Positions 34,656-43,450 of a stretch of 64,000 nt of DNA are shown here, piece after piece (positions within the stretch are counted from its first letter, which is position 1; each line of letters begins with the position of its first letter). Source of the stretch: Lapidilactobacillus concavus DSM 17758 (GTDB lineage Bacteria > Bacillota > Bacilli > Lactobacillales > Lactobacillaceae); assembly GCF_001435835.1 (NCBI RefSeq), contig NZ_AZFX01000036.1, forward strand, positions 62,001 through 126,000, written 5' to 3'. The notes under the pieces are model-generated. The model ran no database searches. It saw nothing but the letters and a program-made list of their open reading frames with translations, and was not told the origin of the DNA. The translations under genes were made by a program, and so were the position numbers.

Positions 34656-36947
34656 ATGTCGCAGAATAATATGACGCGAGAATCTCGAATGGCACAACAA
34701 AGAAAACAGTCCAAGACTGCCGCATCTTCATCAAAATCGGGCCGTTCCAAACGTTCAAAAAAAGGCCCGAAACGACGTAAACCGATCTGGCGTCTTATTT
34801 TTAAATGGTTAATGATTGCCATCGTTGCCGCACTCGCCTTTGGAATCGGCCTTTTCGCCTACTATGTCAAAGATACGCCCGAATTGAAAGAATCCAAGCT
34901 CGTCAGTGGTGGCGCAACTGTTTTTCTTGCCAGCGATGGCACCCAGATCACCCGTCTAGGCGAGAATCGGACCAATTTAACCGGGCCGGAGATTCCGCAA
35001 CAACTGAAGGATGCCGTTGTTTCTATCGAGGATCGACGGTTTTACACGGAACCCTTTGGGATTGACCCCATCCGAATTGCTTCCGCTACTGTCTATAATT
35101 TGACTCATCGTGACTCCAATCCACAAGGTGGGAGTACGCTGACCCAACAATTAATCAAGTTGGCCTATTTCTCAACTGCTAAGTCTGACCAAACATTACG
35201 ACGCAAGGCTCAAGAAGCTTGGCTGGCCATTCAAACAGAACGTAAGTATTCGAAGGAACAGATTCTGGAATACTATATCAACATGGTCTTCATGGCCAAC
35301 AACGTTTATGGTATGGGCACGGCCTCGCGTTACTACTATGGCAAGTCACCTAAAGATCTGACACTCGCACAGACGGCCTTGATTGCTGGGATCCCCAATG
35401 CGCCTTCTAACTACGATCCCTACGCGCATCCAGACCTGGCGAAGAAACGTCGTGATATTGTCATCAACGCCATGCTACGAAACGAGAAGATTTCAGCGAC
35501 CGACGCTCAAACAGCGATTAACACGCCGATTGCCGATGGACTGAAGCCGAAATCAACACAGACGGCTTCCGCGGATAATGCTTTGCTTGCAGACGGTTAT
35601 ATTCAGGAAGCCATCAAAGCGGTCAAGAAGAAGGGCTACAATCCCTATCAAGATAATTTAACGGTTAAGACCACCTTGGATCTCTCGGCTCAGAAAAAAG
35701 CTTATAACCTCGTTAACGGCACCGACGTCACTTTTCCTGATGATAAAATTCAAACTGGGATCACGATTGTTGAGCCCGGTTCAGGCAAAGTCGTGGTCAT
35801 GGTGGGAAATCGCAAAGTGGGTAACGTTCAAATGGCACTGAATCATGCGACACAGACAACGCGTAGCAATGGTTCAACGATGAAACCAATTATGGATTAC
35901 GGGCCTGCGATTGAATATTTGAACTGGTCAACCGACCATAAATTGGACGATTCTAAATATATTTACCCCGGCACCAATATCCAACTGTACGATTGGGACC
36001 ATCAATACCACGGTCTGATGACGATGCGCAATGCCCTCACCCAATCTCGGAACGTCCCTGCGATTCGGACCCTGGAGGAAGTGGGTTTGAATCGTGCCAG
36101 TCAATTTGCCCAGCGTTTAGGCATTACGATTCCGGCTAATGCTGGATTGTCGGCTGGTATTGGTTCGGATGTTTCTAGTCTGCAAGTTGCGGCTGCCTTT
36201 AGCGCGTTTGCCAACGGTGGAACTTACTATAAGCCACAATATATCACCCAGATTATCACGCCTGATAATATTAAACATGACTATGACCAAGAGACGGGTT
36301 CACAGGCCATGAAGAGTTCGACTGCCTATATGATCACCGATATCTTGAAGGATGTCATCAGCTCGGGCACCGGGACACGGGCACAGATTGCAGGCCTCTA
36401 CCAAGCGGGTAAAACCGGAACAACTGATTATTCTGATGAAGAACTTGCCAAGAACCCAATGTTGAGCGGAACTGCCAAAGATTCATGGTTTGCAGGTTAC
36501 ACAAAACACTACGCGATTGCGATTTGGCTAGGCTATGACAAATCGAGCGAACAAGGTGTTTCAGGCACTTCTCAATCAATCCCCGCACGTTTGTACCGTT
36601 ATCTAATGAGCGACCTTAGCGAGAATGTCAGCAACACGGATTGGACAATGCCTAGTTCAGTTGTCCGAAGTGGCAATGAGCTCTACATTCGCGGCTATCA
36701 GCCGGAAGACGAAGATGAGGATGAGTCGAGTTCATCCAGCGCCTCAACAAGCAGCTCTTCGAGTGTAAGTCGCTCATCAAGTTCAGAATCAAGTCTCACT
36801 GAATCATCAAGTTTATCAAGCTCAAGCAGTGAATCATCGAGCTCAAGCCAGATCGAATCCAGTTCCTCTAGTTCGGGCGAGCCCGTCAAAAGTTCCTCGT
36901 CGTCTAGCAGCAGCTTCACAGAAGTTATGCCACCGACCAGCCGATAA
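34656..36947 (+). CDS. ponA: Class A penicillin-binding protein 1A
   Basis: A 763-residue bifunctional peptidoglycan synthase. It has a basic cytoplasmic tail, one membrane helix at about residues 47-70, a GT51 glycosyltransferase domain (EDRRFYTEPFGIDP near 124, GGSTLTQQLIK near 160, RKAQEAWLA) and a transpeptidase domain with STMK (near 408), SRN (near 463) and KTGTT (near 585). The last 70 or so residues are an acidic then serine-rich low-complexity tail, predicted outside the cell. ATG 34656 has AGGTGA 5 bases upstream. It is co-oriented with recU and its product is a known partner type for GpsB. Confidence 0.96.
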   Translation: MSQNNMTRESRMAQQRKQSKTAASSSKSGRSKRSKKGPKRRKPIWRLIFKWLMIAIVAALAFGIGLFAYYVKDTPELKESKLVSGGATVFLASDGTQITRLGENRTNLTGPEIPQQLKDAVVSIEDRRFYTEPFGIDPIRIASATVYNLTHRDSNPQGGSTLTQQLIKLAYFSTAKSDQTLRRKAQEAWLAIQTERKYSKEQILEYYINMVFMANNVYGMGTASRYYYGKSPKDLTLAQTALIAGIPNAPSNYDPYAHPDLAKKRRDIVINAMLRNEKISATDAQTAINTPIADGLKPKSTQTASADNALLADGYIQEAIKAVKKKGYNPYQDNLTVKTTLDLSAQKKAYNLVNGTDVTFPDDKIQTGITIVEPGSGKVVVMVGNRKVGNVQMALNHATQTTRSNGSTMKPIMDYGPAIEYLNWSTDHKLDDSKYIYPGTNIQLYDWDHQYHGLMTMRNALTQSRNVPAIRTLEEVGLNRASQFAQRLGITIPANAGLSAGIGSDVSSLQVAAAFSAFANGGTYYKPQYITQIITPDNIKHDYDQETGSQAMKSSTAYMITDILKDVISSGTGTRAQIAGLYQAGKTGTTDYSDEELAKNPMLSGTAKDSWFAGYTKHYAIAIWLGYDKSSEQGVSGTSQSIPARLYRYLMSDLSENVSNTDWTMPSSVVRSGNELYIRGYQPEDEDEDESSSSSASTSSSSSVSRSSSSESSLTESSSLSSSSSESSSSSQIESSSSSSGEPVKSSSSSSSSFTEVMPPTSR

Positions 36948-36960
36948 TAGTTAATAGATA

Positions 36961-37007
36961 ACAAATAGCCACACACATACTTCAAACGTATGTGTGTGGC
37001 TATTTGT
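36961..37007. terminator. Bidirectional terminator between ponA and nth
   Basis: A perfect 20-bp stem (ACAAATAGCCACACACATAC and its complement) with a 7-nt loop lies between the convergent ponA and nth genes. Confidence 0.85.
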
Positions 37008-37030
37008 TTACATCTAAAAGAATAAATCAA

Positions 37031-37678
37031 TTAGTCCCTATCCATCACAGCTTGTCCATGTGCGCAAATTTTTAGCAGCGGACAGGTTGCACAGTGTGGT
37101 TGTCTGGCCGAACAGACTTCCCGACCGAAATAAATCATGGCGTGGTGCCCGTCGATCCATTCTGATTTTGGTAAGGCTTTGGTGATGTTCTTCTCGATTT
37201 GTAGGACGGAATCTTTGTCTTTGGCGATCCGCAGTCGCTTTGCAATTCGGGTGATGTGTGTATCGACTGCGAACGCAGGTACACCAAATGCGTCGCCGAG
37301 AATCACACTGGCGGATTTGCGCCCAATTCCAGGCAATGAGGTTAATTCAGCCATTGTGTGCGGAATTTCGCCATTAAAATCGCTGACTAATTTTTGTGAG
37401 AGTGCCACGATATGTTTGGCCTTGTTGTGGTACAAGCCAATTGATTTAATGTAAGGTTCGACTGCTTCCGGTGTCGCCTTTGCAAAGTCTGCTGGTGTTT
37501 CGAACGCAGCAAAGAGTATCGGCGTCACCTTGTTCACCGAAACGTCGGTTGCCTGGGCGCTGAGTAAGACGCTGACCGCGATTTGAAAAGGCGTTCGCGC
37601 ATCTAAACTCGGTCGTGCGTGAGGATAAAGCTTCATGATTGCTTCAACCGCCCATTTGGTCTGAGCTTGATTCAACAT
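37031..37678 (-). CDS. nth: Endonuclease III
   Basis: A 215-residue base-excision repair enzyme removing oxidised pyrimidines. The helix-hairpin-helix has LPGIGRKSASVIL with the catalytic Lys, the catalytic Asp is in VDTHITRI, and the 4Fe-4S cysteines are in CSARQPHCATCPLLKIC (C-X6-C-X2-C-X5-C) near the C-terminus. GAGGGTGAG precedes the ATG. It follows dnaD in the asnS-dnaD-nth arrangement known from Bacillus. Confidence 0.97.
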   Translation of the reverse strand: MLNQAQTKWAVEAIMKLYPHARPSLDARTPFQIAVSVLLSAQATDVSVNKVTPILFAAFETPADFAKATPEAVEPYIKSIGLYHNKAKHIVALSQKLVSDFNGEIPHTMAELTSLPGIGRKSASVILGDAFGVPAFAVDTHITRIAKRLRIAKDKDSVLQIEKNITKALPKSEWIDGHHAMIYFGREVCSARQPHCATCPLLKICAHGQAVMDRD

Positions 37679-37719
37679 TTTCTCACCCTCGATTTCTGAA
37701 TATTGTTTCCGAAAACCGA

Positions 37720-38340
37720 CTACTGAAACTTGGATTTGTAGTGCTGTAAGTCTGCCGCAGATTTAATCTGTCGCTTCTGCCAGTCTAACAAGATGCGATC
37801 AATATATTTAAACGACCGCGCATCATTAAGAACCGCCTCACGTAAGGCTAAACGAATAATTTCCGTTGAAAAGTGATCGCGATTCAGCCAACCATCGATG
37901 GTTTCCATCTCAATCGGTGACAAAGGACGACCAAATTCGACTTCGACTTCCTGATAAAGTTTGGTGATATCTGCCTGTTGCTGTTGAAAATTAGCGACTT
38001 GTTCTTGATCATCTTGCAAACCGGTGAGTCGTTCAAAGAAGGGCGCCACATCATACTGATCGATGTGTTGATCGTGGTCAATCGAAGTCGTTACCGCGAT
38101 AAAGCTCTTCTGTGTCATCTGTTGCAACGCTTGGTAAACTTCACTGACTGGATGTTTGACAACGCCTGCCAGGTCTGCGGGACTCGGAAATTTTTCGCCA
38201 TGTTGGCTATATTTGATAATTTGTAAAAAAATAGCCAATTGGGTATCCGACATGCCAAGTTCAGCGTAATGATCCAAGATTTGATTGGCAATGACCGTTT
38301 GTGGTGCACCAATGAAGTCATTGAAAGTCAGTTTAGACAT
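37720..38340 (-). CDS. dnaD: DnaD-family replication initiation protein
   Basis: A 206-residue protein with an N-terminal winged-helix (DDBH1, about residues 1-100) and a DnaD C-terminal domain (DDBH2) with LYQEVEVEFGRPLSPIEM and WLNRDHFSTEIIRLALREA. DnaD helps DnaB and DnaI load the replicative helicase. The final segment FKYIDRILLDWQ is the YxxxI-type motif of DnaD. The start at 38340 follows AAAGGA; an in-frame codon at 38400 is not supported. Confidence 0.93.
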   Translation of the reverse strand: MSKLTFNDFIGAPQTVIANQILDHYAELGMSDTQLAIFLQIIKYSQHGEKFPSPADLAGVVKHPVSEVYQALQQMTQKSFIAVTTSIDHDQHIDQYDVAPFFERLTGLQDDQEQVANFQQQQADITKLYQEVEVEFGRPLSPIEMETIDGWLNRDHFSTEIIRLALREAVLNDARSFKYIDRILLDWQKRQIKSAADLQHYKSKFQ

Positions 38341-38385
38341 CTGTTCACTGTCCTTTTGATGAGTTAATAGGAATGATCTAATTTC

Positions 38386-38420
38386 AAAGGACAAGGTCAT
38401 TTCGATCGACCTTGTCCTTT
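38386..38420. terminator. Hairpin between asnS and dnaD
   Basis: AAAGGACAAGGTC and GACCTTGTCCTTT form a perfect 13-bp stem with a 9-nt loop; the T run is short. It may partly terminate asnS transcription before dnaD. Confidence 0.6.
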
Positions 38421-38440
38421 AGCGTAAAACTAATTTAAAT

Positions 38441-39739
38441 TTATGGATAAATACGGTTGATCATACGTGGGAATGGAATCGCCTCGCGCAGATGATCAAG
38501 GTGACAGATCCAAGTAATCGCACGCTCGAAGCCGAGACCGAAACCTGAATGTGGCGTGCTACCGAAGCGACGAAGGTCTAAGTACCATTCATAATCTTTT
38601 TCGTTCAAACCAGCTGCCTTAGTACGAGCTTCTAGCGCATCAAAGTCAGTTTCACGTTCGGAACCACCGATAATCTCGCCGTAACCTTCAGGCGCCAACA
38701 AGTCAGCACACAAATAAACGTCATCACGTGTCGGATGTGGCTTCATGTAGAATGGCTTGATTGCAATGGGGTAGTTGAGTACAAAGACCGGTTGCTCGAA
38801 TTGATCTGAAATATAAGTTTCATCGGGTGCACCAAAGTCGGCGCCCCACTGGATGTCGGTGCCGTGATCCTGCAACATCTTGATGGCGTCATCGTAACTG
38901 ATCCGTGGATAAGGTAACTTGGTGTATTTCTTGAGCGTTTCGATATCGCGTCCCAACAATTGCAATGGATAAGCACAGTTATCGATCACACTTTGGACGA
39001 GATAGGCAATATAACGCTCCTGAACTTGCAGACTCTCTTCTTGCGTCGTGAAGGCCATTTCGGGCTCAATCATCCAGAATTCAGTCAGATGGCGACGTGT
39101 TTTAGATTTTTCAGCACGGAAAGTTGGTCCAAATGAGAAGACTTTACCGAAAGCTTGTGCCCCGGCTTCCATGTAGAGCTGCCCACTCTGGCTAAGATAA
39201 GCATCACTGTCGAAATATTCGATGTGGAACAATTCGGTTGTTCCTTCAGGAGCAGATCCTGTCAAAATTGGCGGATCAATCTTGATGAAACCTTCTTGGT
39301 TGAAGAATTCATATGTGGCACGAATCATTTCATTACGAATCTGCATGATTGCAAATGGCCGTTTTGAACGCAACCAAAGATGGCGCTCGTCGAGCAAGAA
39401 GTCAATGCCGTGTTCCTTAGGTGTAATTGGATAACCTTCGCTCTCCCCGACTAGTTCGAGGTTGCTGACTTCGATTTCGTAGCCGAAGTGAGAACGATCA
39501 TCACGATGAATCACCCCTGTGACGTAGAAGCTGCTTTCTTGATGTAAACTCTTCGCCAGTTCGAAGACCTCTTCTGAGACCTGACTCTTAACCACAACAC
39601 CTTGGAAAAAAGCACTCCCATCACGTAGCTGTAAGAAAGAAATCTTGCCACTCGAACGTTTGTCAGTTAGCCAAACGCCGATCTTGACCTCTTCATCGAC
39701 GTGATCTTTCGCGTCGATAATTCGAATTTTTTGTACCAT
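38441..39739 (-). CDS. asnS: Asparaginyl-tRNA synthetase
   Basis: A 432-residue class IIb synthetase that charges tRNA-Asn. It has an N-terminal OB-fold anticodon-binding domain ([20 protein letters not shown]), motif 2 with [19 protein letters not shown] and motif 3 with [13 protein letters not shown]. The ATG at 39739 has GGGAGC at normal spacing; a TTG five codons upstream overlaps it. It lies downstream of the YpmB-like gene with a 16-base gap. Confidence 0.97.
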   Translation of the reverse strand: MVQKIRIIDAKDHVDEEVKIGVWLTDKRSSGKISFLQLRDGSAFFQGVVVKSQVSEEVFELAKSLHQESSFYVTGVIHRDDRSHFGYEIEVSNLELVGESEGYPITPKEHGIDFLLDERHLWLRSKRPFAIMQIRNEMIRATYEFFNQEGFIKIDPPILTGSAPEGTTELFHIEYFDSDAYLSQSGQLYMEAGAQAFGKVFSFGPTFRAEKSKTRRHLTEFWMIEPEMAFTTQEESLQVQERYIAYLVQSVIDNCAYPLQLLGRDIETLKKYTKLPYPRISYDDAIKMLQDHGTDIQWGADFGAPDETYISDQFEQPVFVLNYPIAIKPFYMKPHPTRDDVYLCADLLAPEGYGEIIGGSERETDFDALEARTKAAGLNEKDYEWYLDLRRFGSTPHSGFGLGFERAITWICHLDHLREAIPFPRMINRIYP

Positions 39740-39755
39740 TTGATTTGCTCCCAAC

Positions 39756-40232
39756 TTATAAATTATCGATTAAACTAACTTGCTTGCCATTATGATAATT
39801 AAGCAATAAATAGCTCAACTTGTTATTTTGATTCTTCATGACAATTTCCCAAACCGGTTTTCCTTGCGATAAGCCTAAATTAATCCCGTAAATCTTTCGA
39901 TAACGGTAATTCTTTTGGACTCGTGCTTTGATCTGCGATTTGGACAGGCCATCTTTACCAAAGTATGTCTTGATTTTACCCGTCTTACCATTGATCACAA
40001 CATAGACCGATTGATTCTGGCGATTGCGCCCGGCAACCGTGTAATACGTTTGTTGGCGATGAAAGGTCATAAAATCGGTTGTTTCCGTGAGATTGGCGGC
40101 TTTCGTCGCAATTTGCTCACTCTGCTGTTGAACACTGATTCGCGGCATGACGGCGACGAGATAGACGCCAACCAGCACTAAGATGGCAACAATGATGCCG
40201 ATGATCCATCCACGTTTATGATTGCGTGCCAT
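39756..40232 (-). CDS. YpmB-like protein (DUF5590), membrane anchored
   Basis: A 158-residue protein with a short basic N-terminus, one membrane helix (about residues 8-28) and an extracellular domain containing YPEB-like repeats: [20 protein letters not shown] and [10 protein letters not shown] (quoted in part). In Bacillus the same slot between dinG and asnS holds ypmB. The function is unknown; the external domain may regulate a peptidase or hydrolase by analogy with PepSY/YPEB domains, which is inference. Confidence 0.85.
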   Translation of the reverse strand: MARNHKRGWIIGIIVAILVLVGVYLVAVMPRISVQQQSEQIATKAANLTETTDFMTFHRQQTYYTVAGRNRQNQSVYVVINGKTGKIKTYFGKDGLSKSQIKARVQKNYRYRKIYGINLGLSQGKPVWEIVMKNQNNKLSYLLLNYHNGKQVSLIDNL

Positions 40233-40310
40233 TTATTTGCTCCTTTAATCAATGTCTGTCTTTCATTATATCAAAAGAATCACAGGTTTAAAGTTCTTGC
40301 TAGAACTTTT

Positions 40311-43064
40311 TTAATCTCGGAAAAAATCTTGGATATGATGACCTAATTGCTGATTAGGAAGAATCAATTTGGGTAATTTTTCTGGAAAAGCTTGTTGCAC
40401 TTTGGAGGCGTAGGGACTGTTGACCACCCGTTCGTCGAGCATCAAGACGATGCCGCGATCCGTTTCCGTACGAATCAAGCGACCGAATCCCTGCTTTAAT
40501 TTCAATATTGCTTTTGGTAAGGTATCCGCATTAAATGGTGAGATACCAGCTGCCTTTAATAAGCTGTTGCGATAATGAGTGGTCGGATTCTTCGGCGATT
40601 CGAATGGAATGCGTGTGATGATCAAGAGCGATAATTGTTCGCCGGGAAAATCGATCCCCTCCCAGAAACTCTGAGAACCAAGAAGGATGGCATTTTTTGC
40701 GAGCCGGAAGCGTTTAGCAATTTTATCATTACTTCCGGTAATTCCTTGCGCCATGACCTCTCGTTCAAAGCCCAAGGCGGATTGTAAGCGTCCATAGACA
40801 TTCTTGATACTGGACAGCGAATTGAACAGAATCAGCGTTTGCTTATCTGTTTGGCGCAGTACCGGCAAAATTGTATTTGAAATCCAATTATCATAATCGG
40901 CCCCGTTCTCACTGGGTGAATAAGTTTCCTGCGGTAACAATAACTCGGCCTTCTCTTGGTACAAAAAGGGAGATTGTAGCCGTAGACAATGAACATCATG
41001 CGCGTTGAAATTCAAGTGATCAAGGAAATATGAGAAGTCCGTGCCAACCGCCAGTGAAGCGCCCGTGTAGATCTGCAAGGAAAACTGGCGATCAATCTTT
41101 TGACGTAACGATTGATGCGACATAGCCAACCAATTCAATTGATAATTGATGCCATCGTCATCGAGATTTAAATAGAAGCCGTATTGATTGAATTCGCGAT
41201 CTTGCAGATGGTCGACAGCGGTCAAGAGATGTTCCTGCAGCCGTTCTAATTGATTATTATGGAAAATTAGCGCCATCATTTTCTGCGCGGTATCGGACTT
41301 CAAGGCCTCATGGTCCAAAGTTTCTTCCAGTTCAATGGCCTGATCGAGATAACGATCCAGGCTATCGATGACCTGCTCCAAGGCACCCAATAACGCTTCC
41401 TGGTGCGGATGAATGTCTTCGGCTTGCAAATAAACAGTTTCCCGAATGAAATTTTGGTGTGCCAACAAGACAATTTGGTCATTGAGTTCTTGTGTCTGCT
41501 GAATTAATTGATTCAACAATAATTGACACGCGAAAAGTGGCGATTGCAGTCGTTCTAAGACAGGTTCGACATCGTTATTATCTTGCAAGACACGAACCAA
41601 CTCAAGCAATTGATTGATTCGATTTTGCAACCGCATGACTGAGAAATAACCGTGTGAACTCTGCGTGAGATCCTCAGCGAAATGCTGGGCTTCATCGACG
41701 ACTAACATGTCTTGATCTGACGTAAAGTCATCGAGATGTTGGGCTAAATAAGCATTATTTGTAATTACGATTTGCGCGGACGTGGCACGACTCACGACTC
41801 GCCGCCAAAAGTCGGCTTCAAAGTATTGACTACTTGGAACTAGCGTCGGCAGATGATTGATGCTCTGAAAAAACTCAGTCGCGTAATTCGTAATCTGTAA
41901 CTCGTCTAAGTCGCCTGTCTGTGTCTGTGTGAGCCAAACAAGAATGCGCATCTCATTGATTGCGGTGCCCCTATTTTTCGCACCATGGCGCAAATAAGCG
42001 GCTAAACGGTCAAAATCAAGATAGTGGCTCGCACTCTTCAACATGGCAACTCGGAAATTAACCCCCCGCAGATGATTCAGCAATGGTACGGCTTGGCGAT
42101 CGAGTTGCGCCTGCAAAACCGTTGTCGAGGTCGTAATGACGAGTCGCCGTTTGGCTAAACTAGTCAAGGTATAAGACAACGGCAGTAAATAACCTAGTGA
42201 TTTACCAACACCCGTTGGCGCCTCAATGATCAATTTTTCTGACGCCTCGTTGTTTTGATAGCGATAAATGAAGTCCATCATGGCAAATTGTGCCGGGCGC
42301 GGTTTCAATTCTTGATCAAATTGCTGACGTTTCTCGGGGTCCGTTGCTGGGTAGTGGTCGTGCGCGTGACGGCCTAATGTCGTGTCCGTTGGCTTCTGAC
42401 GACGAATCACGAATTCGCCGACCTTCTGAAGATAGCTTGGCAGTTCCTGCGCGGTTTTTTCATGTAAGGCTTGTTCGAAGACCTCCCCTGTTTGTCGGCT
42501 TAAATAATGACTCAATGCCACCATCTGTTGTAAGACCGGCCGAGGTAATTGACCAATCTGCTTCAATAACAGCAAGAAAATTTTCGCCGTCGCAATCGCG
42601 TCACTATCGGCCTGATGTGGATGCTCATGGACGATGTTCAGAAAGGTGCTGAGATCCTTGAGCCGGTAACTCACCGCTTGTGGCAGCATGACTTGTGCCA
42701 GCTCGACGGTGTCGTAAGCCAACGGTTCGATGGGTGGCAAGCCGACGTTCTCAAAGGCTTCATTCAAAAATGGTAAATCAAAATTGACGTTATGCGCAAT
42801 GAAAACCTTATCGGCTAACAACTGGTGCAACGTCGGTGCGACCTCATCAAACGTCGGACCAGTACGCAGACTAGCCTGACTAATTCCCGTCAGCGCCAGA
42901 ACCTCACGAGGAACTGCACGCTCAGGATTGATTGTGATCGAAATATGCTCAGTAATTTGTGCGTGATGAATGATTGCACAACCAAACTGAATGATTTTAT
43001 GTCCAGCATGCCGTTGCGTCCCAGTTGTTTCAAGGTCAACAACCGCATAACTTCGATCTGACAA
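40311..43064 (-). CDS. dinG: DinG-type helicase with N-terminal DEDDh exonuclease
   Basis: A 917-residue XPD-like superfamily 2 helicase fused to a DnaQ-like 3'-5' exonuclease domain (about residues 1-165: VVDLETTGT, FIAHNVNFDLPFL, HQADSDAIAT). The helicase has Walker A APTGVGKSLGYLLP, DEAQ in VVDEAQHF, and the C-terminal motif KQGFGRLIRTETDRGIV. The four XPD iron-sulphur cysteines are not apparent. I place the start at TTG 43064, because AAAGGGG lies 8 bases upstream and the product then begins right before YAVVDLETTG as in homologues. The earlier in-frame ATG at 43112 has no ribosome site and lies inside a repeat unit. Confidence 0.93.
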   Translation of the reverse strand: MSDRSYAVVDLETTGTQRHAGHKIIQFGCAIIHHAQITEHISITINPERAVPREVLALTGISQASLRTGPTFDEVAPTLHQLLADKVFIAHNVNFDLPFLNEAFENVGLPPIEPLAYDTVELAQVMLPQAVSYRLKDLSTFLNIVHEHPHQADSDAIATAKIFLLLLKQIGQLPRPVLQQMVALSHYLSRQTGEVFEQALHEKTAQELPSYLQKVGEFVIRRQKPTDTTLGRHAHDHYPATDPEKRQQFDQELKPRPAQFAMMDFIYRYQNNEASEKLIIEAPTGVGKSLGYLLPLSYTLTSLAKRRLVITTSTTVLQAQLDRQAVPLLNHLRGVNFRVAMLKSASHYLDFDRLAAYLRHGAKNRGTAINEMRILVWLTQTQTGDLDELQITNYATEFFQSINHLPTLVPSSQYFEADFWRRVVSRATSAQIVITNNAYLAQHLDDFTSDQDMLVVDEAQHFAEDLTQSSHGYFSVMRLQNRINQLLELVRVLQDNNDVEPVLERLQSPLFACQLLLNQLIQQTQELNDQIVLLAHQNFIRETVYLQAEDIHPHQEALLGALEQVIDSLDRYLDQAIELEETLDHEALKSDTAQKMMALIFHNNQLERLQEHLLTAVDHLQDREFNQYGFYLNLDDDGINYQLNWLAMSHQSLRQKIDRQFSLQIYTGASLAVGTDFSYFLDHLNFNAHDVHCLRLQSPFLYQEKAELLLPQETYSPSENGADYDNWISNTILPVLRQTDKQTLILFNSLSSIKNVYGRLQSALGFEREVMAQGITGSNDKIAKRFRLAKNAILLGSQSFWEGIDFPGEQLSLLIITRIPFESPKNPTTHYRNSLLKAAGISPFNADTLPKAILKLKQGFGRLIRTETDRGIVLMLDERVVNSPYASKVQQAFPEKLPKLILPNQQLGHHIQDFFRD

Positions 43065-43085
43065 AGCCAGCGCCCCTTTAATATC

Positions 43086-43207
43086 AAGTAGTGAGAAGGT
43101 GCGAATTGCCATTGAGCACTAACGTTAATTGAGACAAAATCCTGGTTTTGGATTTAGTCTCAATTGAGGTTAAGCGGAAATGGCAGCACCTTCGAGCACA
43201 ATTAAGC
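43086..43207. repeat. Tandem palindromic repeat, copy 1 (122 bp)
   Basis: Unit beginning AAGTAGTGAGAAGG. A hairpin of about 99 nt spans 43095-43193: GAAGGTGC/GCACCTTC, then TGCCATT/AATGGCA, then AATTGAGAC...AAATCC/GGATTT...GTCTCAATT. It ends 7 bases before the dinG ribosome site when read on the minus strand. Confidence 0.95.
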
Positions 43208-43329
43208 AAGTAGTGAGAAGGTGCGAATTGCCATTGAACACTAACGTTAATTGAGACAAAATCCTGGTTTTGGATTTAGTCTCAATTGAGGTTAAGCGGA
43301 AATGGCAGCACCTTCGAGCACAATTAAGC
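43208..43329. repeat. Tandem palindromic repeat, copy 2 (122 bp)
   Basis: Identical to copy 1 except for a single G/A difference that I can find (GAGCACTAAC versus GAACACTAAC), directly adjacent and in the same orientation. Near identity implies recent duplication or gene conversion. Confidence 0.95.
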
Positions 43330-43444
43330 AAGTAGTGAGAAGGAACGGGTGAAGTCGAGCATTAACATTAATTGAAATTAAATCCAGCATGGATTTAGTT
43401 GCAATTGGTGTTAAGCGGAAACTTCAGTTCATTCGAGCACAATT
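43330..43444. repeat. Tandem palindromic repeat, copy 3 (diverged)
   Basis: Keeps the blocks GTAGTGAGAAGG, TTAAGCGGAAA and TTCGAGCACAATT but differs elsewhere. The arms changed together: GAAGGAAC/GTTCATTC (one mismatch) and TGAAGT/ACTTCA replace the arms of copies 1 and 2, so pairing is kept. It ends a few bases before the addA stop. The whole 386-base addA-dinG gap is therefore repeats plus the dinG ribosome site. Confidence 0.9.
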
Positions 43445-43450
43445 CCTTCC

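Noticed and set aside
36698-37030. Minus-strand open frame rich in Leu/Glu/Asp opposite the ponA tail
   Set aside because: It is the complement of the serine-rich repeat codons and carries no gene signals.
40311-43112. dinG starting at ATG 43112
   Set aside because: No ribosome binding site, the start lies inside repeat copy 1, and TTG 43064 has AAAGGGG at good spacing with a product matching DinG N-termini.
43086-43450. Tandem repeats as a CRISPR array or T-box series
   Set aside because: Units are 122 bp with no short repeat-spacer pattern, no cas genes nearby, and no T-box TGGNACCGCG sequence.
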